This document shows positions 11,938 to 19,767 of a DNA stretch of 48,190 nt, in pieces. The notes under the pieces are model-generated. The model did not search any database. It was given only the letters and a program-made list of their open reading frames with translations, and was not told where the DNA came from. This DNA is from Atribacterota bacterium (GTDB taxonomy: Bacteria > Atribacterota > Phoenicimicrobiia > Phoenicimicrobiales > Stramentimicrobiaceae): positions 1-48,190 of the forward strand of contig JAQUNC010000014.1 in assembly GCA_028717805.1 (NCBI GenBank). The letters are read 5' to 3'. Numbering within the stretch: the stretch's first letter is position 1; each line of letters opens with the position of its first letter. Position numbers and translations under genes: made by a program.

Positions 11938-12588
11938 ATGCTGGAAAGTTTAAAAAAAGCAGTATATGAAGCTCATATCAATCTATGGGATAATAAATTG
12001 GTGATGTGGACTTCCGGAAATGTAAGTGCACGAGATTCAGAAACCAATTTTGTTGTTATTAAACCCAGTGGAGTATCTTATAAAGACTTATCACCTTCCA
12101 ATTTAGTAGTAGTTGATTTAAACGGTAATACCATTGAAGGATCCTTAAAACCTTCAGTAGATATGGCTACCCATCTTTATGTATATAAACATATGCCTGA
12201 GGTAAATTCAGTAATCCATACTCATTCTACTTATGCCAGTGCCTTTGCAGCTGTTGGTATGGAAATCCCTGTTTGTCTTACTGCTATGGCCGATTTTTTT
12301 GGAGACAAGATACCACTCGGTGAACTGGTATTAATTGGAGAAGAAGAGATTGGTAAAGAAATTGTAAACAAAATAGGAAATTCTAAAGCTATAATTATGA
12401 AAAATCACGGTCCATTTACTATCGGGAAAGATATTAAAGAATCTTTGCAGGCAGCTATCTTTTTAGAAGAAGCGGCTAAAGTCATAATTATAGCTAAAAT
12501 TCTGGGAGAACCACAAATTATTCCAGGAGATATAGTGAAAATACTTCATAAAAATTATACAGAAAAATATGGACAGAAAAGGAGATAA
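11938..12588 (+). CDS. araD: L-ribulose-5-phosphate 4-epimerase
   Basis: Class II aldolase/AraD-family enzyme converting L-ribulose 5-phosphate to D-xylulose 5-phosphate. The 216 residues carry TSGNVSARD (26-34) and IKPSGVSY for phosphate binding. Zinc ligands His94 and His96 are in VIHTHS and His157 in KNHGPF; Asp75 and Asp119 sit where E. coli AraD has Asp76 and Asp120. The C-terminal LHKNYTEKYGQ matches AraD rather than the fuculose aldolase FucA. GGGAGG lies upstream of the ATG. The kinase gene begins four bases after its stop, so the two are co-translated neighbours. The linked AraR supports the arabinose assignment. Confidence 0.87.
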   Translation: MLESLKKAVYEAHINLWDNKLVMWTSGNVSARDSETNFVVIKPSGVSYKDLSPSNLVVVDLNGNTIEGSLKPSVDMATHLYVYKHMPEVNSVIHTHSTYASAFAAVGMEIPVCLTAMADFFGDKIPLGELVLIGEEEIGKEIVNKIGNSKAIIMKNHGPFTIGKDIKESLQAAIFLEEAAKVIIIAKILGEPQIIPGDIVKILHKNYTEKYGQKRR

Positions 12589-12591
12589 AAG

Positions 12592-14130
12592 ATGTCAAGC
12601 CAGTTTCTGTTAGGAACTGATATTGGTACACAGGGTACTAAAACAGTAATGGTGAATCCTGATGGTCAGATAATTTCATCAGCATTTTCAGAGTATGATG
12701 TCCTTAAGCCGAAACCGACCTGGGCTGAGCAATGGCCTGATGTATGGGTAAAGGCAACCTTTGAGACAATAAGTAAGACTTTAGAGAAGTCCAGAGCAAA
12801 ACCAGGTGAGATTGCCGGAATTGCCTTGAGTGGATTATACGGTGGTTCTGGTATACCGGTTAATAAGGCGATAGAGCCGATAAGACCCTGCCTTATCTGG
12901 ATGGATCGACGTGCAACTGAGGAAGTTCAGTGGGTAAAGGATAATGTAGATAAAAACAAAATTTTTGGTATCACCGGAAATTATGTCGATTCCTATTATG
13001 GATTTACCAAGATGATGTGGATTAGGAATAATGAGCCAGATAACTGGAAAAAAATCTTTCAATTTATAACTCCCAAAGATTATGTAATATATAAATTGAC
13101 TGGAGAGAATATTATAGATTTTTCTTCAGCAGGAAATATTGGTGGAATATTTGATATAAAAAAGAGAATCTGGTCTGAGGAAATGTGTAATATACTTGGT
13201 ATTCCCAAGTCAATGTTACCCCAACAGATCGTAAAATCTGCTAATATTATAGGTAAAGTTTCCCGAGGAGCTTCGCAGTTATGTGGTTTACTGGAAGGAA
13301 CACCGGTAGTTGCTGGTGGAATAGATGCGCCAGTAGCTTCTTTAAGTGCTGGAGTTCTTGAAGAAAAGAGCCATGTAGCTATGGCCGGTACTTCCATATG
13401 CTGGGGAGTGGTGCATAAAGGACAGCACCTATCTCCAAAATTAGTTAGTTTTCCCTATGTAGCTTATGACGATGAGATGATTTATACTTTTGGGGGAGCT
13501 GCAACTGCCGGAGGTATTGTCAGATGGTTTCGGGATCAATTCGGAGAAAAGGAGATGTCTGCCGAAAAAGAATTGAATGTCTCAGCATATCAGCTTATGG
13601 ATAAAGAAGCTGAGAAAATTACTCCCGGTTCAGAAGGGCTCTTATTATTACCATATTTTATGGGCGAGCGTTCACCCATCTGGGACCCTGATGCCAAAGG
13701 AACTATAATTGGTTTAACCTTATATCATACCAGGAATCATATCTACCGTGCGATTCTGGAAGGAGTTGCCCTTTCTTTAAGACATAACATTGAAGCTGGT
13801 TTAGAAAGTGGATTAGAGCTGGCAGAGGATTGCATAATGGTCGGCGGAGCCACTAAATCACCTCTTTGGCTTAAGATGTTTTCAGATGTAACCGGATTTC
13901 CTATTAAAACTCTCAAGCAAGATGTAGAGGCACCCTATGGAGATGCCTTGCTAGCTGGAGTTGGTACAGGGATTTTAAATTCTTATCAGAAGATAAAAGA
14001 TTGGGTACAGTTCAATAATCCCATATATCCTGATGAGAAGGTGAAAAAAATTTATGACCAGTATTTTGTAGAATATAAAAAAGCATACGAAGTTCTCAAG
14101 GATACTATGAAAAGATTAAGCCGAATATGA
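12592..14130 (+). CDS. FGGY-family pentulose kinase (ribulokinase/xylulokinase type)
   Basis: ATP-dependent sugar kinase, 512 residues, with the two actin-like FGGY domains. The N-terminal LLGTDIGTQGTKTVMV (6-21) has Asp10; the central GGIDAPVASLSAG has the catalytic Asp245; MAGTSICWG follows; the C-terminal MVGGATKSPLWLKMFSDVTG is the family signature. The sequence looks nearer to xylulokinases than to AraB, but the position directly after araD and araR suggests it phosphorylates L-ribulose. Xylulose as substrate is the main alternative, and both would fit a pathway ending at xylulose 5-phosphate. AAAGGAGAT precedes the start. Confidence 0.85.
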   Translation: MSSQFLLGTDIGTQGTKTVMVNPDGQIISSAFSEYDVLKPKPTWAEQWPDVWVKATFETISKTLEKSRAKPGEIAGIALSGLYGGSGIPVNKAIEPIRPCLIWMDRRATEEVQWVKDNVDKNKIFGITGNYVDSYYGFTKMMWIRNNEPDNWKKIFQFITPKDYVIYKLTGENIIDFSSAGNIGGIFDIKKRIWSEEMCNILGIPKSMLPQQIVKSANIIGKVSRGASQLCGLLEGTPVVAGGIDAPVASLSAGVLEEKSHVAMAGTSICWGVVHKGQHLSPKLVSFPYVAYDDEMIYTFGGAATAGGIVRWFRDQFGEKEMSAEKELNVSAYQLMDKEAEKITPGSEGLLLLPYFMGERSPIWDPDAKGTIIGLTLYHTRNHIYRAILEGVALSLRHNIEAGLESGLELAEDCIMVGGATKSPLWLKMFSDVTGFPIKTLKQDVEAPYGDALLAGVGTGILNSYQKIKDWVQFNNPIYPDEKVKKIYDQYFVEYKKAYEVLKDTMKRLSRI

Positions 14131-14364
14131 TCATATTTATTTAACCATTTAAAAGATGATTAAGGTTATTCCTGATCAGAGTATAAGGATAAGTGTTTTC
14201 AAACTAAAATCATTATGATCATGATAACGTTTATTATTTAAACTGAAAAAATAAGACTAACTACTGAAAACCTATAAAATTTATCATTTTCAGTTATACT
14301 TGAAAATATATACTAATAGTAAATTTATGATAGGGGTAAGTTTATTTATAGAAGGGATGCTGGC

Positions 14365-14910
14365 ATGGAAAAAACATTGGTTTTAATCAAACCTGAGGCC
14401 ATAAAAAGAGCTCAGGTGGGTGAGATTATATCTCGATTTGAAGGAGTAGGTTTAAATTTAGAGGAAATGAAAATAATACGGCCTACCAGGGAAATAATAG
14501 AAAAGCATTATCCAGATAAGCAAGACTGGATTAGGAATGTGGGAAGCAAAACAATAGATACTTATAAGAAATATAATTTAGATTTAAGGAAAGATCTGGG
14601 TACCGAAGATGCCCTGGAAATTGGTCAAATAATTAGAAAATGGTTAATTCAGCATTTAACTGCTAGTCCTGTGGTAGCTCTTATCTTAAGCGGTAACCAT
14701 GCAGTTGAGGTAACCAGAAAAATTGTAGGTAGCACAGTTCCTCTTTTTGCGGAATTGGGGTCTATCAGAGGTGATTTTTCTGCAGATTCTCCCGATTGCT
14801 CTACCCCGGAAAAAAGGGTCTTATACAATTTAGTCCATACTTCTGAATCAGTAGAAGAAGCAAGACGGGAAATTACTCTCTGGTTTGGAGATGATTTTAA
14901 CAGAAGTTAG
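14365..14910 (+). CDS. ndk: Nucleoside diphosphate kinase, long form
   Basis: Transfers the gamma phosphate of ATP to nucleoside diphosphates through a phospho-histidine. The N-terminus EKTLVLIKPEAIKRAQVGEI, the NHAVEVTRKIVGST segment and the active-site His158 in NLVHTSES (canonical NLIHGSDS) identify NDK. At 181 residues it is about 35-40 longer than usual; the extra residues lie at about 48-92, between the first helix region and the TASPVVALIL strand. The essential histidine is intact. It is preceded by 234 bases without a gene and followed by a PLP enzyme after 29 bases. No recognised bacterial operon partner. Confidence 0.85.
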   Translation: MEKTLVLIKPEAIKRAQVGEIISRFEGVGLNLEEMKIIRPTREIIEKHYPDKQDWIRNVGSKTIDTYKKYNLDLRKDLGTEDALEIGQIIRKWLIQHLTASPVVALILSGNHAVEVTRKIVGSTVPLFAELGSIRGDFSADSPDCSTPEKRVLYNLVHTSESVEEARREITLWFGDDFNRS

Positions 14911-14939
14911 CCTTCTATTATTGATAAAGGAATTTGAAC

Positions 14940-16403
14940 ATGATTGATTTAACTATAAATGAAGAACAACTGAGAAGAACAATTAAAAGAGCTAAGGAAA
15001 AGAATATTATTATTCCCACTTTTAAGCAAATGAAAAATCCAGAGCTTATTCCAAAAGGAATCAAAGAAAAACTAAAAAAGATTGGTTTATGGGATATTGA
15101 CTCTTACAATTTATTTCGCATTACCTGGAAGAATCAACCGGTAAAAGTTGGTGGACTTTTTGGTGGCGTTAATGTTCTAGAATTACCCTCACAATTAACC
15201 GGTGTTCCAGCGCGGATAATTGGATTGGTAGGCAAGTGGTTCCCAACTGGATCGCATAAAGTAGGAGCTACCTTCGGATGTCTGGTTCCACGATTGATAA
15301 CCGGACAGTTTGATCCGACTAAAGATAAAGCAGTTTGGCCTTCTACCGGTAACTATTGTCGGGGAGGAGCCTATAATGCGGACTTGCTTTCCTGTGCATC
15401 AATTGCCATTCTACCAGAAGGCATGAGCAAAGAACGTTTTGAATGGCTATCACAGGTAGCAGGAGAGGTGATTGGTACACCAGGTTCAGAAAGTAATGTG
15501 AAAGAGATCTTTGACAAGTCCTGGGAATTAAAAAAGACCAGAGATAATGTGGTGGTATTTAACCAGTTTGAAGAATTTGGTAACTACCTCTGGCATTATG
15601 AAGTTACCGGACAAGCGATTAAAGAGGTATTGGACCAGGTTATGAATTCCAGTGAAAAATTTAGAGGCATAGTATTAACTACAGGTTCTGCAGGTACCAT
15701 AGGCTGCGGAGATTATTTAAAAGAGATATTTCCCAATAGCAAAATTGCTGCAGGGGAGGCTTTACAATGCCCGACTCTCTTAGCAAATGGATTTGGTGCT
15801 CACCGTCTGGAAGGTATTGGCGATAAGCATGTACCCTGGATTCATAATGTAAAGAATACCGACTTGGTCATTGCCGTTGATGACAACAATGCTATGGGGA
15901 TCATCCGGTTGTTTAATGAACCTGCTGGAAAGGATTATTTAAAGGAGTTGAAGATAGAAGATGACATAATTGACCAATTGCCATTACTGGGAATTTCCAG
16001 TGTTGCTAATTTAATTATGGCTATTAAGTTTGCTAAATACTACGAACTTACTGAAAAAGACATTGTATTTACCGTATTTACCGATTCTATGGAGCTCTAT
16101 GGTTCCAGATTAAAGGAGTTGCAAGAACAGTTTGGTCTCTATGATAACCAGGATGCTGCCATTGACTACCATCGTAATCTAATGGCTTTAACTACTGATT
16201 ACTTGCAGGAGTTAACCTATTATGATCGAAAAAGGATTCATAATTTAAAATATTTTACCTGGATAGAACAGCAGGGTAAGGATTTAGAAGAATTAAATTC
16301 TCAGTGGTATGATTATGATAATTACTGGTATGATATTCGTAATCAGGTTGATAGAATTGATGAACTTATTGCTGAATTCAATAAAAAAACCGGATTATTA
16401 TAA
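14940..16403 (+). CDS. PLP-dependent enzyme, fold type II, unknown substrate
   Basis: Member of the tryptophan-synthase-beta/cysteine-synthase superfamily, 487 residues. The Schiff-base lysine should be Lys107 in WFPTGSHKVGA, resembling the GAHK of TrpB. STGNYCRGG (about 136-144) is the substrate-carboxylate loop and TTGSAGTIGCGD a candidate PLP-phosphate loop. The roughly 100 C-terminal residues are rich in Tyr, Trp and acidic residues and are not part of the core fold. Homologues are usually annotated only as PLP-dependent protein. ATG 14940 is used, with AAAGGAA eight bases upstream; an in-frame TTG at 14934 is less likely. Reaction unknown; amino-acid beta-elimination or replacement is plausible. 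Confidence 0.75.
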   Translation: MIDLTINEEQLRRTIKRAKEKNIIIPTFKQMKNPELIPKGIKEKLKKIGLWDIDSYNLFRITWKNQPVKVGGLFGGVNVLELPSQLTGVPARIIGLVGKWFPTGSHKVGATFGCLVPRLITGQFDPTKDKAVWPSTGNYCRGGAYNADLLSCASIAILPEGMSKERFEWLSQVAGEVIGTPGSESNVKEIFDKSWELKKTRDNVVVFNQFEEFGNYLWHYEVTGQAIKEVLDQVMNSSEKFRGIVLTTGSAGTIGCGDYLKEIFPNSKIAAGEALQCPTLLANGFGAHRLEGIGDKHVPWIHNVKNTDLVIAVDDNNAMGIIRLFNEPAGKDYLKELKIEDDIIDQLPLLGISSVANLIMAIKFAKYYELTEKDIVFTVFTDSMELYGSRLKELQEQFGLYDNQDAAIDYHRNLMALTTDYLQELTYYDRKRIHNLKYFTWIEQQGKDLEELNSQWYDYDNYWYDIRNQVDRIDELIAEFNKKTGLL

Positions 16404-16871
16404 TATTAAATCTCGAATTGCACAGTAAAAGCTTTTAAATACATCTCGACGACCGATTACTCCCACCAGTTTATTCTGGGTGGTTACCGGTAGAGTGTGA
16501 ATGTTTCTATATTTCATTAAGGCGATAATTTCATCAAGATTTCCTTCAGGACTCACGGTAATAATTTCTGTAGACATGGCAAAGCTTACCTTTGGTTGGG
16601 AATAATCAGCGCTATTGTTTTTTAATACTTCTCCGGTCTTTATCATATCCATTACTAGAAAAAGGTCATTTGCTGTTATTATACCAATGATTTCATCATT
16701 TTCTAAAACCGGAAAACCGCTGATCCTTTTATCAATCATCAATTCAGCAACATCAGCGAGGGTATCATCTTTTTTTACGATAACAACATCTTCGGTCATA
16801 ATATCTTTTGCTTTTATCTGTTTTAATCGCTCTGCTAACTTTTGCAGGTTAAAAGAATGAATTCTGGTCAT
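16398..16871 (-). CDS. CBS-domain pair protein
   Basis: Small protein of 157 residues composed of two tandem CBS domains (about 20-75 and 95-150). Each has the usual pattern: KAKDIMTEDVVIVKKDDTLA and ISGFPVLENDEIIGIITAND for the first, FAMSTEIITVSPEGNLDEII and IHTLPVTTQNKLVGVIGRRD for the second. CBS pairs bind adenosine nucleotides and act as energy sensors. No catalytic domain is attached. Its 3' end overlaps that of the convergent PLP-enzyme gene by six bases. GAGGT lies upstream of the start. It is the last gene of the minus-strand trehalose cluster, about 50 bases after the receiver gene. Confidence 0.85.
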   Translation of the reverse strand: MTRIHSFNLQKLAERLKQIKAKDIMTEDVVIVKKDDTLADVAELMIDKRISGFPVLENDEIIGIITANDLFLVMDMIKTGEVLKNNSADYSQPKVSFAMSTEIITVSPEGNLDEIIALMKYRNIHTLPVTTQNKLVGVIGRRDVFKSFYCAIRDLIL

Positions 16872-16920
16872 TTCTGTACCTCAAAAACATTGTTCTTAAA
16901 TATTTATCTCAATATCATTA

Positions 16921-17289
16921 TTATTCAGGGAAGATATATTTGATTTTTTTAACTAATTCAAAAATATCATATGGTTTTTCTATAAATAGAGTTGCTCCAA
17001 TATCATAGATAGTTTTTTCCAGATTAATTTTACTGCTTGTAATAATAACAGGAATCTTGCTAAATTCCTTATGTTTTTTTATCTCCTGTAATAATTGAAT
17101 ACCATTCATAGTTCCCTGCAATGTTATGGAAGAGATAATCAAATCAACCCATTTTCTTTTCAAAGTCACTATTGCTTCAGTACCATGATACATCACATCA
17201 ACAATATAATTTTCTAATTCCAGATTCCTTTTCAGTCTCTCTGCTTGCATAACATCTCCGTCCACAATAAGAATTTGTTTTTTGGTCAT
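16921..17289 (-). CDS. Stand-alone receiver-domain protein lacking the phospho-acceptor Asp
   Basis: A 122-residue CheY-like receiver domain with no output domain. The opening QILIVDGD keeps one acidic pair (Asp10, Asp12), Thr84 in VIITSS and Lys105 in IEKPYD are conserved, and GIQLLQEIKK is typical. The phospho-acceptor is absent: where LLDIxMPGxDG is expected the sequence reads VDLIISSITLQGTMNG, placing Ser54 at the Asp position. I checked this on the reverse-complement codons. The protein is probably not phosphorylated in the normal way and may work by protein contact. It lies 12 bases after the GH65 gene on the same strand. Confidence 0.82.
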   Translation of the reverse strand: MTKKQILIVDGDVMQAERLKRNLELENYIVDVMYHGTEAIVTLKRKWVDLIISSITLQGTMNGIQLLQEIKKHKEFSKIPVIITSSKINLEKTIYDIGATLFIEKPYDIFELVKKIKYIFPE

Positions 17290-17301
17290 TTATCTCTCCA
17301 T

Positions 17302-19767
17302 TTATTTAAGATAAAAGGTATATGTTTTATTCAAATTCAACAGGTATTCTTGGTGGCGTATATTAATTTTTTCCTGATAATTATCCGGTACTGCTTTAGT
17401 AGCGGAAAGGGTAACATTAATTTTATGTTTTTCTATTTCCAGGGAATACCAGATACATTTGTATTTTATCTTAAATTTTATATGTTTCCATTTTTTAGGA
17501 AGGTCAGGATCTATATTTATTATACCATTAATTACATCTACACCGGCATATCTTTTCAGAGCAATATTTATGGAACCACCCATTACTCCGGTATGTATTC
17601 CTTCCGGTGTAGTTCCGCCTTGAATATCATTGATATCGGAGTTTAGCACCTCACAATACCATTTCCAGGATTGTTTGGACTGCCCTAAAATATCTGCTAA
17701 ATAGCAATGCACCACTTTACTAAGGGTAGAGCCATGAGAGGTTCTCTGAACATAATAGTTATAATTTTTTCTTGAAATCTCTTCATCAAATCTGTATCCC
17801 AATTGATGAAAAATGTCTTCTAGTTCTGATAGAGAAAATAAATAGGGCAGCATAAGAGTGTCAGCCTGCTTTGCTACCTTATAATCATTGGGAGATTTAC
17901 CCTCTGCTTTTAAGATACGATCCATTCTCTGAATGTTACCATATTTTTTTTTATAAGCCTTCCAGTTCAGTTCTGGCAGAGAAAAATAGCCATCAAACTG
18001 GCTAATAATTCCTTCTTCATTTATTATCAAATTCATCTTTCTGGTAATTTCGGTCCAAACTATTAGTTCTTCTTGATTTATTTTTAATTTTCTAAGCAAC
18101 CCTTCTTTTCGTTTTAGAGGAAGTATAGATGACAGCATCTCCAGTGCTCTTTGCAAGGTCCAAACAATCATTATATTGGTATAAGCATTATCTTTAAAAC
18201 CAGCTTCAATTGACCCAGGAAGCTTTTCATGAAACTCATCTGGTCCCATTAATCCTCTGGTATGGTATTTTTGATCTTTTGGATCAAAATAGGACAAACT
18301 AGCCCCAAATTGGGCAATTGATAGGAATAGCTCAGCTCCATATTTACACAGAAAATCAAAATCATGTGCTATTTTCCAATGTTCCCATATACTATAAGCA
18401 ATAGCAAAAGAAATATGTCTCTGATTTCGGCTATAATCAGGTCCCCATTTACCGGATTTGGGATTAAGGTGAATAATTTGTGTCTCTTCTTCTCCGCTGG
18501 AGCCGCTTTGCCACGGGAACATTGCTCCCCGGTAACCATTTTCTCTGGCATATTTTCTAGCCTGTTCTAATCTGCGATAACGATAGAGCAGGGTAGATTG
18601 TGTTACCTCCGGCAAACGATAATCATAAAATGGTAAAATATATACCTCGTCCCAAAAGATATGACCGCGATAAGCTTCACCGGATAGACCTCTGGCAGGT
18701 ATGCCCACATCTAATTTAGAATTATGGGGAGAGGCAGTTTGCAGGAGATGAAAAATATGTAACCTTAAGGTTTTTTGTGAGAAGATAGGTCCTTCTGTTT
18801 CTAAATCAAACATATTCCAGAGATTAGACCAAACTTCTTTTTGTGATGCTAATAGTAATGAAAAATCAGAAACTTTTTGCACTGATTCAATAGCACTTTT
18901 TAAGGGATTTTTGCTATCCTTATCCAGAGATGTATAAATAGAAACTATTTTTTCTACAGTATATCTCTCTTGTTTTCTTACCTGGATTTTAAATTCCTGA
19001 AAGATAGCTTTCTCTTCCTTTTTGGTATTGGTGGAAGTTAATTTCACTTCCTTACCGTTATTGTTGATAGATACATGAGAAGCCATAGCGATTTGTATAT
19101 TTGATTGGTTGGTATTAACAGCTAAATAGATACCATCATCAGAAAATTCCCCGCTTGGTTCTGCTATCAGATGCAAGGAATTCAGTTCACCATATCTTTC
19201 TACTCCCCTATTTTCAACATTACCATCTAAACCGGAGCGAATAATAACTTCACCGTCGTAATTTTCAGAAATAATAGAATATTCTTGTGCTACCAGATGT
19301 ATATTGCCCATGTGGACTATTCGACGGGTTTCTACATTGGTTATCTTCCCGGAATCTTCTTTAATTTTATAATTTCTAATTAATAGTGCTTCTTTCAGGT
19401 CTAATTTTTGATAATAGGAAACAATATGATGAAGAGAGGGCATTATCCATTCCTGGTCTTGACCGGTTTTAAAAGTCAGAGATAACCAGTTGGGGCAATT
19501 AACCAGGTCTTCGTTAGCAATGGTTTTTCCGGCAACGTTACTGTCTAATTTATTATATACTCCTGCCAGGTAGGTTCCGGGGTAATGGATTCGGGAGGCA
19601 GTAGATTCGTTAAAAGCCCCCCTGGTACCCAGATAGCCATTGCCTAAAGTGCATAAAGCCTCTCTAAGTTTTTCTTGACCTGGTTCAAATTTAAAGTATT
19701 CTAAGGACCAGGGAGAAGAACCGTAATTATTATTGTTGTTTTTTATAAATTGCCATAACCTGTTCAA
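17302..19767 (-). CDS. GH65 disaccharide phosphorylase (kojibiose/trehalose/maltose type)
   Basis: Inverting phosphorylase that would split an alpha-glucosyl disaccharide with phosphate into beta-glucose 1-phosphate and glucose. Family GH65 marks: the opening LREALCTLGNGYLGTRGAF, the catalytic Glu511 in MGPDEFHEK, KQADTL (633-638), and HGSTLS (678-683), the phosphate-site motif of phosphorylases rather than hydrolases. About 821 residues if translation starts at TTG 19767, which has AGAGGT about 11 bases upstream and lies 20 residues before the first conserved Trp. The frame is open to an ATG at 19833, but that has no ribosome-binding site and lies deeper in the upstream gene. It overlaps that HAD-TPP gene in a shifted frame, perhaps a split fusion. 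Confidence 0.83.
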   Translation of the reverse strand: MNRLWQFIKNNNNNYGSSPWSLEYFKFEPGQEKLREALCTLGNGYLGTRGAFNESTASRIHYPGTYLAGVYNKLDSNVAGKTIANEDLVNCPNWLSLTFKTGQDQEWIMPSLHHIVSYYQKLDLKEALLIRNYKIKEDSGKITNVETRRIVHMGNIHLVAQEYSIISENYDGEVIIRSGLDGNVENRGVERYGELNSLHLIAEPSGEFSDDGIYLAVNTNQSNIQIAMASHVSINNNGKEVKLTSTNTKKEEKAIFQEFKIQVRKQERYTVEKIVSIYTSLDKDSKNPLKSAIESVQKVSDFSLLLASQKEVWSNLWNMFDLETEGPIFSQKTLRLHIFHLLQTASPHNSKLDVGIPARGLSGEAYRGHIFWDEVYILPFYDYRLPEVTQSTLLYRYRRLEQARKYARENGYRGAMFPWQSGSSGEEETQIIHLNPKSGKWGPDYSRNQRHISFAIAYSIWEHWKIAHDFDFLCKYGAELFLSIAQFGASLSYFDPKDQKYHTRGLMGPDEFHEKLPGSIEAGFKDNAYTNIMIVWTLQRALEMLSSILPLKRKEGLLRKLKINQEELIVWTEITRKMNLIINEEGIISQFDGYFSLPELNWKAYKKKYGNIQRMDRILKAEGKSPNDYKVAKQADTLMLPYLFSLSELEDIFHQLGYRFDEEISRKNYNYYVQRTSHGSTLSKVVHCYLADILGQSKQSWKWYCEVLNSDINDIQGGTTPEGIHTGVMGGSINIALKRYAGVDVINGIINIDPDLPKKWKHIKFKIKYKCIWYSLEIEKHKINVTLSATKAVPDNYQEKINIRHQEYLLNLNKTYTFYLK

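Noticed and set aside
14287-14314. Possible promoter TTTTCA-16-TATACT before ndk
   Set aside because: The -35 match is poor and other equally good pairs occur in this AT-rich gap, so it cannot be told from background.
17245-17646. Plus-strand frame of 133 codons opposite the GH65 and receiver genes
   Set aside because: Low-complexity Phe/Tyr/Ile-rich shadow of two well-supported minus-strand genes.
19739-19747. Classical -1 slippery heptamer A-AAA-AAC at the HAD-TPP/GH65 junction
   Set aside because: The heptamer is in phase with the GH65 frame, not the upstream frame, so standard -1 frameshifting cannot produce the fusion; a +1 slip or one-base deletion would be required.
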